A stretch of 64,000 nt of DNA from Burkholderia thailandensis E264 (lineage in GTDB: Bacteria; Pseudomonadota; Gammaproteobacteria; Burkholderiales; Burkholderiaceae): assembly GCF_000012365.1 (NCBI RefSeq), contig NC_007651.1, positions 1,426,001 through 1,490,000 of the forward strand, written 5' to 3'. Under the pieces are notes generated by a model. The model saw nothing but the letters and a program-made list of their open reading frames with translations, was not told the DNA's origin and ran no database searches. Of the stretch, positions 30,573-40,511 are shown one piece after another (position 1 is the stretch's first letter; each line of letters starts with the position of its first letter). Both the position numbers and the translations under genes were made by a program.

Positions 30573-33350
30573 ATGACCGACGCCACCGATCTGCTGTCCC
30601 TGTCCTATTCGCACTATCTCGCGCGCGCGGCTGCGGCGCGGCCGGCGCTCGCCGAGCGCATCGCCGCGTGGGCGGCCGCGCCCGTCGCGCGCGCGGCGCT
30701 CGACGCGCGCCTCGACGAACTGCTCGCGCAAAGCGGCCCGTCGCCGTCCGAGGACGCGCTAAAAAAGGCGCTGCGGCAGCTGCGGGGCGAGGCGTTCGGC
30801 GCGCTCGCCGAGCGCGACCTGTCGGGGCGCGCGGACGTGGCCGAAGTCACCGGCACGATGACCGACCTCGCCGAGGCGGCGATCCAGCGCGCGGTCGCGC
30901 TGCTCGCCGCGGAGCTCGAGGCGCAGTACGGCGAGCCGCGCGGCCCGTCGGGCGAGCGTCTCGCGCTCGGCGTGGTCGGCATGGGCAAGCTCGGCGGCCG
31001 CGAGCTGAACGTATCGTCGGACGTCGATCTGATCTTCGTCTACGAGGACGACGGCGAGACGGCGGGCGGCGCGCGCGCGCCGATTTCCGTGCACGAGTTC
31101 TTCACGCGGCTCGGCCGGCGCCTGATCGGCGTGCTGTCCGAGGCGACGGCCGACGGCTACGTGTTTCGCGTCGACATGCGGCTGCGCCCGAACGGCGATT
31201 CCGGCCCGCTCGTCTGCAGCCTCGGGATGCTGGAGGAATATTTCTACGTGCAGGGGCGTGAATGGGAGCGCTACGCGTGGATCAAGGGCAGGCTCGTGAC
31301 CGAGTGCGAGAGCGCCGCCGCGCGCCGCCTCGCGCAGCAGCTCGATGCGATCGTCAAGCCGTTCGTCTACCGGCGCTATCTCGATTTCGGCGTGATCGGC
31401 GCGATCCGCTCGCTGCACGAGCAGATTCGCCAGGAGGCGCGGCGGCGCGCGACGATGCGGCCCGACAAGGCCGACGACATCAAGCTCGGCCGCGGCGGAA
31501 TCCGCGAGATCGAGTTCAGCGCGCAGGTGTTCCAGCTGATCCGCGGCGGGCAGGACGCGGGCTTTCGCGTGCAGCCGACGCTCGCCGTGCTGCGCCATGC
31601 GAGCGCGAGCGGGCTGATCGCCGAGGAAGTGCGCGCGGGGCTGACGGATGCCTATCTGTTCCTGCGCACGCTCGAGCACCGGCTGCAATACCGCAACGAC
31701 GCGCAGACGCACGCGATGCCCGTCGATCCGGCCGAGCGCGCGGCGCTCGCCGCGTCGCTCGGCTTCGCCGATTACGCGGCGCTGATCGCCCAGCTCGACC
31801 GGCATCGCGCGTTCGTCGAGGCGCAGTTCGATCAGGTGTTCGCCGACAAGGCGGGCGGCGGCGCGCGGCGCGAGGACGAACAGGCGGCGGGCTGCATCTG
31901 GAGCAGCGCGCTCGCCGACGACGGCGCCGACGACGCGCTCGTCGGGCGACTGGCCGAGCTCGGCTTCGCCGATCCGGCGGCCGTGCTCGCGCGGCTGCAG
32001 GCGGTGTGGCGCTCGTCGCGCTACGCGGGGCTGCCGGAATCGAGCCGCGTGCGTTTCGACCGGGTCGCGCATCGCGCGCTCGAGGCGGCGCCCGGCATCG
32101 ACGCCGCGCATCGCGACGAGACCGTCGTGCGCTGCTTCGAGTTGCTCGAGACGGTTGGCCGGCGCGGGGCGTATCTCGCGCTCCTGACCGAATATCCGGC
32201 CGCGCTGCGGCGCGTGCTGTCGGTGCTCGGCGCGACGCGCTGGGGCGGCGATTATCTGATTCGGCATCCGCAACTGCTCGACGAACTGCTCGACGACGAG
32301 GCGATCGACAGCCCGTTCGACTGGCCGGCGTTCAAGGACGCGCTGCGCCGGCGGCTCGCGGCCGCCGACGGCGCCGAGCATCAGATGGACCTGCTGCGCC
32401 ACGCGCATCAGGCCGAGGTGTTCCGGATCCTGCTGCTCGATCTGGCCGGCCGGCTGTCGGTCGAGCACGTGAGCGACCGCCTGTCGGAGCTCGCCGACGC
32501 GATGCTCGACGTGACGATCGAAGTCGTCTGGTCGCAACTCGCGAAGCGCCATCGCGACACGCCGTGCTTCGCGGCGATCGCGTACGGCAAGCTGGGCGGC
32601 AAGGAGCTCGGCTACGCGTCCGATCTCGATCTGATCTTCCTGTACGACGATCCGGACGAGCGCGCGGCCGACGTCTACACGACGTTCGCGCGCCGTCTGA
32701 TCACATGGCTCACGACCGCGACGGGCGCGGGCACGCTGTTCGACATCGATTTGCGGCTGCGGCCGAACGGCGAGGCGGGCCTGCTCGTCACCGATCTCGA
32801 TGCGTTCCGCCGCTACCAGCTGCGCGAGGGCGACGCGGCGAACACCGCGTGGGTCTGGGAGCATCAGGCGCTCACGCGCGCGCGCTACAGCGCGGGCGAC
32901 GCGCGGATCGGCGCGGCGTTCGAGGCGATTCGCGTGCAGGTGCTGACGACGCCGCGCGACGCGGCGGTGCTCGCGAAGGAGATTGTCGAGATGCGCGAGA
33001 AGGTGCTTGCCGGGCACCCGAACACGACCGAGCTGTTCGACCTGAAGCACGACCGCGGCGGGATGGTCGACATCGAGTTCGTCGTCCAGTACTGGGTGCT
33101 GCTGCATGCGGCGCAGCAGCCGGAGATGATCCGCAACACCGGCAACATCGCGCTGCTGCGCGAGGTGTCGCGCTTCGGGCTGATGAGCGAGGCGGAGGCG
33201 GAGACGGTCGGCGCCGCGTACCGGACCTACCGGAAGCTCCAGCACCGGCTGCGGCTCGACGGGATGGAGAAGGCGCGCGTCGAGCCCGAGCGGGTCGCGG
33301 CCGAGCGGCGGGCCGTGGTCGCGTTGTGGGAGCGCGCGTTCGGCGCGTAG
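30573..33350 (+). CDS. glnE: Glutamine synthetase adenylyltransferase / adenylyl-removing enzyme
   Basis: GlnE adds and removes AMP on glutamine synthetase to match nitrogen supply. The 925-residue protein has two nucleotidyltransferase domains: GMGKLGGRELNVSSDVDLIF (N-terminal, AMP removal) and AYGKLGGKELGYASDLDLIF (C-terminal, AMP addition), each followed by RVDMRLRPNGDSG or DIDLRLRPNGEAG. ATG 30573 starts MTDATDLLSLSYSHYL; an upstream TTG at 30456 adds Arg/Ala-rich sequence and is rejected. It is convergent with recN. Confidence 0.96.
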   Translation: MTDATDLLSLSYSHYLARAAAARPALAERIAAWAAAPVARAALDARLDELLAQSGPSPSEDALKKALRQLRGEAFGALAERDLSGRADVAEVTGTMTDLAEAAIQRAVALLAAELEAQYGEPRGPSGERLALGVVGMGKLGGRELNVSSDVDLIFVYEDDGETAGGARAPISVHEFFTRLGRRLIGVLSEATADGYVFRVDMRLRPNGDSGPLVCSLGMLEEYFYVQGREWERYAWIKGRLVTECESAAARRLAQQLDAIVKPFVYRRYLDFGVIGAIRSLHEQIRQEARRRATMRPDKADDIKLGRGGIREIEFSAQVFQLIRGGQDAGFRVQPTLAVLRHASASGLIAEEVRAGLTDAYLFLRTLEHRLQYRNDAQTHAMPVDPAERAALAASLGFADYAALIAQLDRHRAFVEAQFDQVFADKAGGGARREDEQAAGCIWSSALADDGADDALVGRLAELGFADPAAVLARLQAVWRSSRYAGLPESSRVRFDRVAHRALEAAPGIDAAHRDETVVRCFELLETVGRRGAYLALLTEYPAALRRVLSVLGATRWGGDYLIRHPQLLDELLDDEAIDSPFDWPAFKDALRRRLAAADGAEHQMDLLRHAHQAEVFRILLLDLAGRLSVEHVSDRLSELADAMLDVTIEVVWSQLAKRHRDTPCFAAIAYGKLGGKELGYASDLDLIFLYDDPDERAADVYTTFARRLITWLTTATGAGTLFDIDLRLRPNGEAGLLVTDLDAFRRYQLREGDAANTAWVWEHQALTRARYSAGDARIGAAFEAIRVQVLTTPRDAAVLAKEIVEMREKVLAGHPNTTELFDLKHDRGGMVDIEFVVQYWVLLHAAQQPEMIRNTGNIALLREVSRFGLMSEAEAETVGAAYRTYRKLQHRLRLDGMEKARVEPERVAAERRAVVALWERAFGA

Positions 33351-33597
33351 CGGCAAGCGCGGCGGAAGCCGAAGCACGGCCCGCGCGGGGCGCCTGAACG
33401 CGGCCGCCGCGCGACGCTCGCGACGCGGGGGGAGCCGGCCGCCGCCGCGTGCCGGTTTTCGCGCGATTTCGTCGCGCGATCCGTCTGCGCGCGGCGGAAG
33501 CCCGGGCGACGCGGGCGACGATGTGCCCGAGGTCGCGCGGGCGGCCGAGCCGGCCGCCGCGGCCGCGCGGAATCCGTCGCGGCCGGCGCGCGCTGCG

Positions 33598-35247
33598 TCA
33601 CGCGGTCAGCATTTCCTTCGCGTGCTTGCGCGTCGTCGCGGTGATCTCGAGGCCGCCCAGCATCCGCGCGACTTCCTCGATCCGGCTCGCGCGATCGAGC
33701 GGCACGACCGTCGACACGGTGCCGCCTTCGCCGTCCTCGCCCTTCGCGACCTGGAAGTGATGATCGCCGCGCGCGGCGACCTGCGGCAGGTGCGTCACGC
33801 ACAGCACCTGCCGCATCTGGCCGAGCTGATGCAGCAGCCGCCCGACCACCTCGGCGACGCCGCCGCCGATGCCCGTGTCGACTTCGTCGAAGATGAGCGT
33901 CGGCGTCGGGCTCGCCGCGCTCGCGATCACCGCGAGCGCGAGGCTGATCCGCGCGAGCTCGCCGCCCGAGGCGACCTTCGCGAGCGGCCGCAGCGGCACG
34001 CCCGCATGACCCGCGACGCGGAACTCGACCTGCTCGAGCCCGTGCGCGCCGCCTTCGGCGAGCGGCACGAGCGCGACCTCGAAGCTGCCGCCCGCCATCG
34101 ACAATTCCTGCATGCCCGTCGTCACCGCCGCGCCGAGCGCTTTCGCCGCCTGCGCGCGCGCCTTCGACAGCTTCTTCGCGTCGGCGAGATACGCGTCCTT
34201 CGCCCTGTCGGCGATCGCCTGCAGCGCGCTCAGGTCGGCGGCGGCGTCGAGCTCGGCGAGCTGCGCGCGGCGCGCCTCGTGCTCGCCGTGCAGCGTCTCG
34301 GGCGGCAGCCGGAACTTGCGCGCGGTCGAATGCAGCGCGTCGAGCCGCGTCTCGACCTGCGCGAGCCGGTCCGGATCGAGGTCGAGACGCTGCGCATAGT
34401 GCGACAGCGAGTACGACGCCTCCTGCAACTGGATCTCGGCCGGTTCGAGCGACGCGAGCGCGTCGTTGAGCGCGGGATCGTATTCGGCGAGGCTCCTCAA
34501 CTTCGACACGATCGCGCCCAACTGCGTGAGCATCGCGTCGTCGGATTCCGAGATCGCGTTGAGCGCGCCCTGCACGCCGTCGATCAGGTTTGCCGAATGC
34601 GTGAGCCGCTTGTGCTCGGCGCTGATCTCGTCCCATTCGCCCGGCTGCGGCGCGAGCTTGTCGAGCTCGGCGAGCTGCCACGCGAGCTTTTCGCGTTCGA
34701 GCTGGCGCTCGCGCTCGTGCGCCTGCGCGGCGTCGATCGCGTGCGTCGCGTCGCGCCATGCGCGATAGCCGCGCGTGACCGCGGCCGCGTCCGCCGCGAG
34801 CCCCGCGTGCGTGTCGAACAGCTCGCGTTGCGCGTCCGCGCGCATCAGTAACTGGTGCGCATGCTGGCCGTGGATGTCGACGAGCATCTCGCCCACTTCG
34901 CGCAGCTGCGCGAGCGTCGCGCTCGTGCCGTTGATGAATGCGCGCGAGCGGCCGTTCGCGTCGACGACGCGCCGCAGCATCACCGTGTCGTCGGCATCGA
35001 ACGCGTGCTCGTCGAGCCAGCGCGCGACGCGGTCGTGCGGCGTGAATTCGGCGCTGATGTCGGCCCGGCCGCTGCCGGTGCGCACGACGCTCGCGTCGGC
35101 GCGCTCGCCGAGCGCGAGCGCGAGCGCGTCGATCAGGATCGATTTGCCGGCGCCGGTTTCGCCTGAGAAAACGGTGAAGCCGCTGTCGAATTCCAGGTCG
35201 AGTGCGGCGACGATGACGAAATCGCGAATCGAGAGGTGGCGGAGCAT
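33598..35247 (-). CDS. recN: DNA repair protein RecN
   Basis: RecN is an SMC-like ATPase used in double-strand-break repair. The 549-residue protein has Walker A in VFSGETGAGKSILIDAL (about 29-45), a coiled-coil middle, the signature KVASGGELARISLALAV and Walker B TLIFDEVDTGIGGGVAE near the C-terminus. The ATG at 35247 is preceded by purine-rich sequence. It lies 30 bp after nadK on the same strand, a frequent neighbourhood. SOS control is usual for recN, but I did not identify a LexA box. Confidence 0.96.
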   Translation of the reverse strand: MLRHLSIRDFVIVAALDLEFDSGFTVFSGETGAGKSILIDALALALGERADASVVRTGSGRADISAEFTPHDRVARWLDEHAFDADDTVMLRRVVDANGRSRAFINGTSATLAQLREVGEMLVDIHGQHAHQLLMRADAQRELFDTHAGLAADAAAVTRGYRAWRDATHAIDAAQAHERERQLEREKLAWQLAELDKLAPQPGEWDEISAEHKRLTHSANLIDGVQGALNAISESDDAMLTQLGAIVSKLRSLAEYDPALNDALASLEPAEIQLQEASYSLSHYAQRLDLDPDRLAQVETRLDALHSTARKFRLPPETLHGEHEARRAQLAELDAAADLSALQAIADRAKDAYLADAKKLSKARAQAAKALGAAVTTGMQELSMAGGSFEVALVPLAEGGAHGLEQVEFRVAGHAGVPLRPLAKVASGGELARISLALAVIASAASPTPTLIFDEVDTGIGGGVAEVVGRLLHQLGQMRQVLCVTHLPQVAARGDHHFQVAKGEDGEGGTVSTVVPLDRASRIEEVARMLGGLEITATTRKHAKEMLTA

Positions 35248-35277
35248 GGGTGTCGGTCGGAAGGGGGGCGTCGGGAT

Positions 35278-36177
35278 TTATTCGTCGTCTTCTTCGTTCG
35301 ACGGGTGTTCGTTCCAGTGCAGTTTCTTGCGCAGCGTCGCGTAATAGCTGTAGCCGACCGGGTGCAGGAACGGCACCGTGTGCTTCGAGCGGCGCACTTC
35401 GATCGTGTCGTTCAACTCGAGCGCGGTGAACGACTGCATGTCGAAGTTCACGTTCACGTCGCGCCCGCCGATGATCTGGATCGCGATCTTCGAATCGTCC
35501 GGCAGCACGATCGGCCGGTTCGACAGCGCGTGCGGCGCGATCGGCACGAGCACGATGCCCTGCAGCTGCGGATGCAGGATCGGCCCCTGCGACGACAGCG
35601 CGTATGCGGTCGAGCCCGTCGGCGTCGCGACGATGAGGCCGTCCGAGCGCTGGTTGTACATGAATCGGCCGTCGACCGACACGCGCAGCTCGGCCATCCC
35701 GGAGAAGCCGCTGCGGTTCACGACGACGTCGTTGAACGCGAGCGCGTGGTAGATCGGCTCGTTGTTGCGCACGATCCGCGCCTCGAGCAGCGTGCGCTCC
35801 TCGCGCTCGTAGCTGCCCGCGAGCATCATCGGCACGACTTCCTGCATGTCGGACGCCGGGATGTCGGTGATGAAGCCGAGCCGGCCGTGGTTGATGCCGA
35901 TGAGCGGCGTCTTGTACGGCGCGAGCTGGCGGCCGATGCCGAGCATCGTGCCGTCGCCGCCCAGCACGACCGCGACGTCGGCGCGCGCGCCGATCTCGGC
36001 GGGCGTGAGCGCCGGGTAGCCGGTGCTGCCGAGCGCCTGCGCGGTGTCCGCCTCGAACACGACTTCGAAGCCGCGCTTCGCGATGCACGCGGCGAGCGAC
36101 GCGAGCGGCTCGGCGATGCCGGGCGTGTTGCTGCGCCCGACGAGCGCGACGGTATGGAATTGGTGGCCGATTTTCAT
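35278..36177 (-). CDS. nadK: NAD kinase
   Basis: NadK phosphorylates NAD to NADP. The 299-residue protein has [18 protein letters not shown] (the GGDG motif, about residues 68-85), the second motif [20 protein letters not shown] and [10 protein letters not shown], which binds NAD. ATG 36177 starts [15 protein letters not shown]; a start at 36264 would add 29 unlike residues. It is divergent from hrcA, 131 bp away, and precedes recN. Confidence 0.96.
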   Translation of the reverse strand: MKIGHQFHTVALVGRSNTPGIAEPLASLAACIAKRGFEVVFEADTAQALGSTGYPALTPAEIGARADVAVVLGGDGTMLGIGRQLAPYKTPLIGINHGRLGFITDIPASDMQEVVPMMLAGSYEREERTLLEARIVRNNEPIYHALAFNDVVVNRSGFSGMAELRVSVDGRFMYNQRSDGLIVATPTGSTAYALSSQGPILHPQLQGIVLVPIAPHALSNRPIVLPDDSKIAIQIIGGRDVNVNFDMQSFTALELNDTIEVRRSKHTVPFLHPVGYSYYATLRKKLHWNEHPSNEEDDE

Positions 36178-36308
36178 GCCGGCATTACACCATAGCTCGA
36201 TGACGAAAAGAACCGCCCGCCGGCGGCCGGCCGGCAAAACGGGCGCGGGACGGGCGGCGCGCAAGCGGCGCTCGCGGGCGCCGCCCGGTTGCGCTAAAAT
36301 TTTCCATC

Positions 36309-37331
36309 ATGTTAGATCCACGCGCACGAACCCTCCTCAAGACGTTGATCGAGCGGTATATCGCCGACGGTCAGCCGGTCGGATCGCGCACGTTGTCTCG
36401 TTATTCCGGGCTCGAGCTGAGCCCGGCGACGATCCGCAACGTGATGTCCGACCTGGAGGAGCTCGGCCTCGTGTCGAGCCCGCATACGTCGGCGGGGCGC
36501 GTGCCGACGCCGCGCGGCTACCGGCTGTTCGTCGACACGATGCTCACGGTCGAGTCGCCGATCGATTCCGACGCGGTCACGCGGCTCGTGCAGACCACGC
36601 TGCAGGCGGGCGAGCCGCAGCAGAAGGTCGTCGCGGCCGCGGCGAGCGTGCTGTCGAACCTGTCGCAGTTCGCGGGTGTCGTGCTGACGCCGCGCCGCAG
36701 CCACGTGTTCAAGCAGATCGAGTTCCTGCGCCTGTCGGACAAGCGGATTCTCCTCATCATCGTGACGCCCGAAGGCGACGTGCAGAACCGCATGATCGCG
36801 ACGCAGCGCGACTACTCGCCCGCGCAGCTCACCGAGGCGTCGAACTACATCAACGCGCACTTCGCCGGCCTGTCGTTCGACGAGGTGCGCCGCCGGCTGC
36901 GCGGGGAAATCGACGAGTTGCGCGGCGACATGACGGCGCTGATGCACGCGGCCGTCACGGCGAGCACCGAGGAGCCCGCCGACGAGGAGACCGTGCTGAT
37001 CTCCGGCGAGCGCAACCTGCTCGAAGTGGCGGACCTGTCGTCCGACATGGCGCGCCTGCGCAAGCTGTTCGACGTGTTCGACCAGAAGACGAGCCTGCTG
37101 CAACTGCTCGACGTGTCGAGTCACGCGCAGGGCGTGCAGATCTTCATCGGCGGCGAGTCGACGCTCGTGCCGATCGACGAGATGAGCGTCGTGACCGCGC
37201 CGTACGAGGTCAACGGCAAGATCGTCGGCACGCTCGGCGTGATCGGCCCGACGCGGATGGCGTACAACCGCGTGATTCCGATCGTCGACATTACCGCGCG
37301 CCTCCTGTCGCTGACGCTCAGCCAGCAGTAA
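36309..37331 (+). CDS. hrcA: Heat-inducible transcription repressor HrcA
   Basis: HrcA represses groE and sometimes dnaK genes by binding CIRCE operators and needs GroEL to fold. The 340-residue protein has the N-terminal winged helix [18 protein letters not shown], the conserved [18 protein letters not shown] and [14 protein letters not shown], and the C-terminal [21 protein letters not shown] at 36295-36300 could be a -10 element only nine bases before the ATG, and no Shine-Dalgarno is present. It is 2.2 kb ahead of grpE. Confidence 0.96.
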   Translation: MLDPRARTLLKTLIERYIADGQPVGSRTLSRYSGLELSPATIRNVMSDLEELGLVSSPHTSAGRVPTPRGYRLFVDTMLTVESPIDSDAVTRLVQTTLQAGEPQQKVVAAAASVLSNLSQFAGVVLTPRRSHVFKQIEFLRLSDKRILLIIVTPEGDVQNRMIATQRDYSPAQLTEASNYINAHFAGLSFDEVRRRLRGEIDELRGDMTALMHAAVTASTEEPADEETVLISGERNLLEVADLSSDMARLRKLFDVFDQKTSLLQLLDVSSHAQGVQIFIGGESTLVPIDEMSVVTAPYEVNGKIVGTLGVIGPTRMAYNRVIPIVDITARLLSLTLSQQ

Positions 37332-37507
37332 CCGGTTCCATCCGCCGTTCATCGCCATTTCGTCATACTTTTCAGCACGCTTGTTGCGGCGTCCGACGCC
37401 GCTCCTGCCGCTCGTTTCCCGCTCGAATCCGTCATCGTCATCGTGCCGGCCCGCCGGGCGCCGCGCAATTGGCCGGACGGCCGAGTGGTGGCGCCCGGCC
37501 GCCCCGC

Positions 37508-37513
37508 TATAAT
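37508..37513 (+). promoter_or_regulatory. -10 element (TATAAT) upstream of hemH
   Basis: A perfect TATAAT lies 38 bases before the hemH ATG. No good -35 hexamer is found 16-18 bases upstream. Transcription from near 37520 would exclude the in-frame GTG at 37516 as start. Confidence 0.45.
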
Positions 37514-37551
37514 GAGTGTCGTTCGATTCGGTGCCCCGGCACGCTCTTTCC

Positions 37552-38619
37552 ATGCGCTTTGACCTCGAACCGCCGTCGCACGCGTCGGCCGCCCACCGCG
37601 TCGCCGTGCTGCTCGTCAATCTGGGCACGCCCGACGAGCCGACGCCGCGCGCGGTGCGCCGCTATCTTGCGCAGTTCCTGTCCGATCCGCGCGTCGTCGA
37701 GATCCCGCAACTCGTCTGGCAGGTGATCCTGCGCACGCTGATCCTGCCGCTGCGCGGCCGCGCGTCCGCGAAGAAGTACGCGGCCGTCTGGCTGCCCGAG
37801 GGCTCGCCGCTGCGCGTCTATACGGAGCGCCAGGTCGAGAGCTTGAAGCCGCTGTTCGCGGCGAACGGCTACCGCGTGATCGTCGACTATGCGATGCGCT
37901 ACGGCACGCCGAGCATCGCCGACGTGCTCGCGCAACTGAAGCGCGCGGGCGCCGAGCGCGTGCTGCTGCTGCCGATGTATCCGCAATATTCGGCCTCGAC
38001 GACGGCCACCGCGTTCGACGCGGCGTTCGCCGCGCTCGGCCGGATGCGCAACCAGCCGGAGGTGCGCACCGTGCGCCACTACGCGGATCACCCGGCCTAT
38101 ATCCATGCGCTCGCCGAGCAGGTTCGCCAGTATTGGGCGGCGCACGGCAGGCCGGCATTCGATTCGGGCGACAAGCTCGTGCTGAGCTTTCACGGCGTGC
38201 CCAAGCGAACGCTCGATCTCGGCGATCCGTACCACGACCAATGCCAGCAGACGGCCGCGCTCCTGATGTCCGCGCTCGGCCTGACGACGTTCGAGTGCCG
38301 GGTCACGTTCCAGTCGCGCTTCGGCAAGGCGGAGTGGCTTCAGCCTTATACTGCGCCGACCCTCAAGGAGCTCGGCGCGGCGGGTGTGCGGCGCGCGGAC
38401 GTGTTCTGCCCGGGCTTCACCGCCGACTGCCTGGAGACGATCGAGGAGATCGGAATGGAAGTGCGCGACGAGTTCCTGCATGGCGGCGGCAAGGAGTTCC
38501 ACCGGATTCCTTGCCTGAACGCGTCGCACGCGTGGATCGCGGCGCTCGGCGAGATCGCCGCCGAAAACCTGCAAGGCTGGCCGGTGCGCGTCGCGACGGC
38601 GCCGGAAGCCGTGACCTGA
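37552..38619 (+). CDS. hemH: Ferrochelatase
   Basis: HemH inserts ferrous iron into protoporphyrin IX, the last step of heme synthesis. The 355-residue protein has [16 protein letters not shown] near the N-terminus, [14 protein letters not shown], the active-site [10 protein letters not shown] with the conserved His, and [19 protein letters not shown] 37552 gives the usual family length. It ends only 5 bases before the hslR ATG, so the two share a transcript. Confidence 0.96.
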   Translation: MRFDLEPPSHASAAHRVAVLLVNLGTPDEPTPRAVRRYLAQFLSDPRVVEIPQLVWQVILRTLILPLRGRASAKKYAAVWLPEGSPLRVYTERQVESLKPLFAANGYRVIVDYAMRYGTPSIADVLAQLKRAGAERVLLLPMYPQYSASTTATAFDAAFAALGRMRNQPEVRTVRHYADHPAYIHALAEQVRQYWAAHGRPAFDSGDKLVLSFHGVPKRTLDLGDPYHDQCQQTAALLMSALGLTTFECRVTFQSRFGKAEWLQPYTAPTLKELGAAGVRRADVFCPGFTADCLETIEEIGMEVRDEFLHGGGKEFHRIPCLNASHAWIAALGEIAAENLQGWPVRVATAPEAVT

Positions 38620-38624
38620 TTGCC

Positions 38625-39032
38625 ATGAATTTCAAGATCTCGACCGAACCCGGCGCGCGGCTGCGCATCGACAAGTGGCTCTGGGCCGCGCGCTTTTTCA
38701 AGACTCGCTCGCTCGCGGCCGAAGCCGTCGAGAAAGGGCGGGTGAAGATCGGCGGCGCGGCCGTCAAGCCGGCGAAGGACGTGCGCGTCGGCGACCGGGT
38801 CGACGTGACGATCGAGCACGTCGTCTGGGAAATCGACGTGCTCGGCGTGTGCGACGTGCGCGGGCCGGCGAGCGTTGCGCAGACGCTCTACGCGGAGACG
38901 GAAGCGGGGCGGGCGAAGCGTCTTGCGGAACTCGAGCGGCGCCGGCATTTCCGGGAGCCTTCGGCAGAGCTGCACGGACGGCCGACGAAGCGGGACCGCC
39001 GGATTATCGACAGGTTTTCGGATGGGAGCTGA
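38625..39032 (+). CDS. hslR: Heat-shock ribosome-associated S4-domain protein Hsp15
   Basis: Hsp15 binds free 50S subunits that carry an abandoned nascent chain and helps rescue them. The 135-residue protein has an S4 RNA-binding domain, LRIDKWLWAARFFKTRSLAAEAVEKGRV, followed by a basic C-terminal tail with RPTKRDRR. It starts 5 bases after the hemH stop. Its last 29 bases overlap the end of a small gene on the opposite strand (39004-39165). Its place among heat-shock genes fits the family. Confidence 0.93.
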   Translation: MNFKISTEPGARLRIDKWLWAARFFKTRSLAAEAVEKGRVKIGGAAVKPAKDVRVGDRVDVTIEHVVWEIDVLGVCDVRGPASVAQTLYAETEAGRAKRLAELERRRHFREPSAELHGRPTKRDRRIIDRFSDGS

Positions 39033-39165
39033 ACAGCTGATCGAACGTCGCGCGGGCGCTGCCGTATTCCGTCGTGCGATCGGTGACGGCGCCCGATAGG
39101 CAAATGGTCGTCGTGCCGGCGATGAGTACCAGCGCGACTGCCGAAATGGCGAAGGTCAGTTTCAC
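39004..39165 (-). CDS. Small predicted exported protein, 53 residues
   Basis: On the minus strand a GTG at 39165 follows GGGGGAG at close spacing. The product begins MKLTFAISAVALVLIAG, a clear short signal sequence with one Lys and a hydrophobic core. TTTICLSGAV follows; the cysteine is not in a strict lipobox. The mature part is polar and ends HPKTCR. I know no function. It points away from grpE and overlaps the 3' end of hslR tail to tail. Signal sequence, ribosome site and size argue for a real gene. Confidence 0.6.
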   Translation of the reverse strand: MKLTFAISAVALVLIAGTTTICLSGAVTDRTTEYGSARATFDQLFSSHPKTCR

Positions 39166-39401
39166 GGTACTCCCCCTCGAGAAGACGGGTGAAAGGGCCT
39201 CGGGTCCGGTGTCGGGCGCTGTCGGGACAGGGGGTACGCGGCACCCGACGCGCTTGTCGCAAGTGTAGTTCAGCCCACTGTTGCGATCCAGCGAACGGTC
39301 GGTAAGGGTTGTTACAGGCCGTTTCGGCCGGAATCCCGGCCGTCGCCCGCCGAGCGGCGGCGCGGCATCGCCGGCAGGGCGCGACGGCGGTGGAATTCCC
39401 T
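39166..39401. other. Gap between the small exported-protein gene and the grpE promoter
   Basis: This 236-base stretch must hold the promoter of the leftward small gene; TACACT on the minus strand near 39270 is a possible -10 without a good -35. Short GGCCG/CGGCC inverted repeats lie near 39317-39350. I see no other gene. Confidence 0.4.
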
Positions 39402-39429
39402 CTTGAAATCGCCGCCTGGGGCCCCATTT
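39402..39429 (+). promoter_or_regulatory. Sigma-32 heat-shock promoter of grpE
   Basis: CTTGAAA at 39402-39408, a 13-base spacer and CCCCATTT at 39422-39429 match the sigma-32 consensus (CTTGAAA, 11-16 bases, CCCCATnT) perfectly. The transcript would start near 39436 and run into grpE (ATG 39523), the thioredoxin-like gene and dnaK. Confidence 0.85.
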
Positions 39430-39522
39430 GCACCGATATTGTGCGGCGCCGGCCGCTCGCGTGAACAGGCGCGGAACCGGCTGCCGTTTTGGCTTTAACC
39501 TCTAAATCGACTTTCTAGCGAT

Positions 39523-40059
39523 ATGGAAAACACGCAAGAGAACCCGACTGACCAAACGACTGAAGAAACCGGTCGCGAGGCGCAGGCCGCGGAAAACGCG
39601 GCGCCGGCTGCCGAAGCCGCGCTCGCCGAGGCTCAAGCCAAGATCGCCGAGTTGCAGGAGAGCTTCCTGCGCGCGAAGGCGGAAACCGAGAACGTGCGCC
39701 GCCGCGCGCAGGACGACGTCGCGAAGGCGCACAAGTTCGCGATCGAGAGTTTCGCCGAGAACCTGCTGCCCGTGCTCGACAGCCTCGAGGCGGCGGTGGG
39801 CGACACGTCGGGCGATCTCGCGAAGGTCCGCGAAGGCGTCGAGCTCACGCTGCGCCAGCTGACGAGCGCGCTCGAGAAGGGCCGCGTCGCGGCGCTCAAC
39901 CCGGTCGGCGAGAAATTCGATCCGCATCTGCACCAGGCGATCTCGATGGTGCCCGCCGACCAGGAGCCGAACACGGTCGTCGCCGTGCTGCAGAAGGGCT
40001 ACACGATCGCCGACCGCGTGCTGCGCCCGGCGCTCGTGACGGTCGCGCAGCCGAAGTAA
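39523..40059 (+). CDS. grpE: Nucleotide exchange factor GrpE
   Basis: GrpE releases ADP from DnaK so that the chaperone can cycle. The 178-residue protein has an acidic Ala/Glu-rich N-terminus, a long helical segment [20 protein letters not shown] that dimerises, and the conserved [18 protein letters not shown] and [13 protein letters not shown]. It lies about 95 bases after a strong sigma-32 promoter. The gene order grpE, thioredoxin-like gene, dnaK, dnaJ puts the exchange factor with its chaperone. Confidence 0.97.
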   Translation: MENTQENPTDQTTEETGREAQAAENAAPAAEAALAEAQAKIAELQESFLRAKAETENVRRRAQDDVAKAHKFAIESFAENLLPVLDSLEAAVGDTSGDLAKVREGVELTLRQLTSALEKGRVAALNPVGEKFDPHLHQAISMVPADQEPNTVVAVLQKGYTIADRVLRPALVTVAQPK

Positions 40060-40068
40060 GGGGCGGCG

Positions 40069-40500
40069 ATGGCGGGCACGGGCGTCGACGTGACCGCGTT
40101 CGCGGCGTTCGACATGCAGGAGCTGGACGCCGCGAACTTCGACGCCGGGCTCGCGAGCGCGGGCGACGCGCTCGCCGTCGTGTTCTTCTGGGGAGCTGAC
40201 TGCTTCAACTGCGAAATCGCGAAGAAGGCGATGCTCGCGAACCCGGACGCGATTCGCGCGCTCGGCCTCAAGTGGTTCCACGGCAACGTCTACGCGCACC
40301 GCGAGCTCGCGCGGCGCTTCGTGCTGCACGGCGTGCCGACCTGGTTCTTCTTTTGGCGCGGCAAGCGGCTCGGCCGGGCGACCGGCTGGCACGGGCTCGC
40401 GCAGTTCGAGGCGGCTGTCGCCGCGGCGCGCGCGAAGGCGCAGGCCGTGGCTGGGAATGCGGGCGCGGGTGAGGGCAAAGCAGGTCGCCCGGCCGATTGA
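40069..40500 (+). CDS. Thioredoxin-fold protein inside the grpE-dnaK interval
   Basis: The 143-residue protein has a thioredoxin fold with the active-site motif WGADCFNCEIAKK (CxxC, about residues 44-56) and the cis-proline HGVPTWFFFWRGKRLGR. No signal sequence is present, so it should be cytoplasmic. It starts 9 bases after grpE and is therefore expressed with the heat-shock genes. The tail (about 30 residues) is Ala/Gly-rich. Substrates are unknown; a redox partner for chaperones or for unfolded proteins is an inference from position only. Confidence 0.88.
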   Translation: MAGTGVDVTAFAAFDMQELDAANFDAGLASAGDALAVVFFWGADCFNCEIAKKAMLANPDAIRALGLKWFHGNVYAHRELARRFVLHGVPTWFFFWRGKRLGRATGWHGLAQFEAAVAAARAKAQAVAGNAGAGEGKAGRPAD

Positions 40501-40511
40501 AAAAATTTAAT

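Noticed and set aside
33351..33597. TCGCGCGA-TTTCG-TCGCGCGA hairpin (33459-33479) as terminator between glnE and recN
   Set aside because: No T-tract follows on either strand in the needed place; left as an unassigned inverted repeat in an otherwise featureless gap.
37516..37551. GTG start for hemH twelve codons upstream
   Set aside because: It lies three bases after a perfect TATAAT -10 element and would not be in the mRNA; ATG 37552 fits the family.
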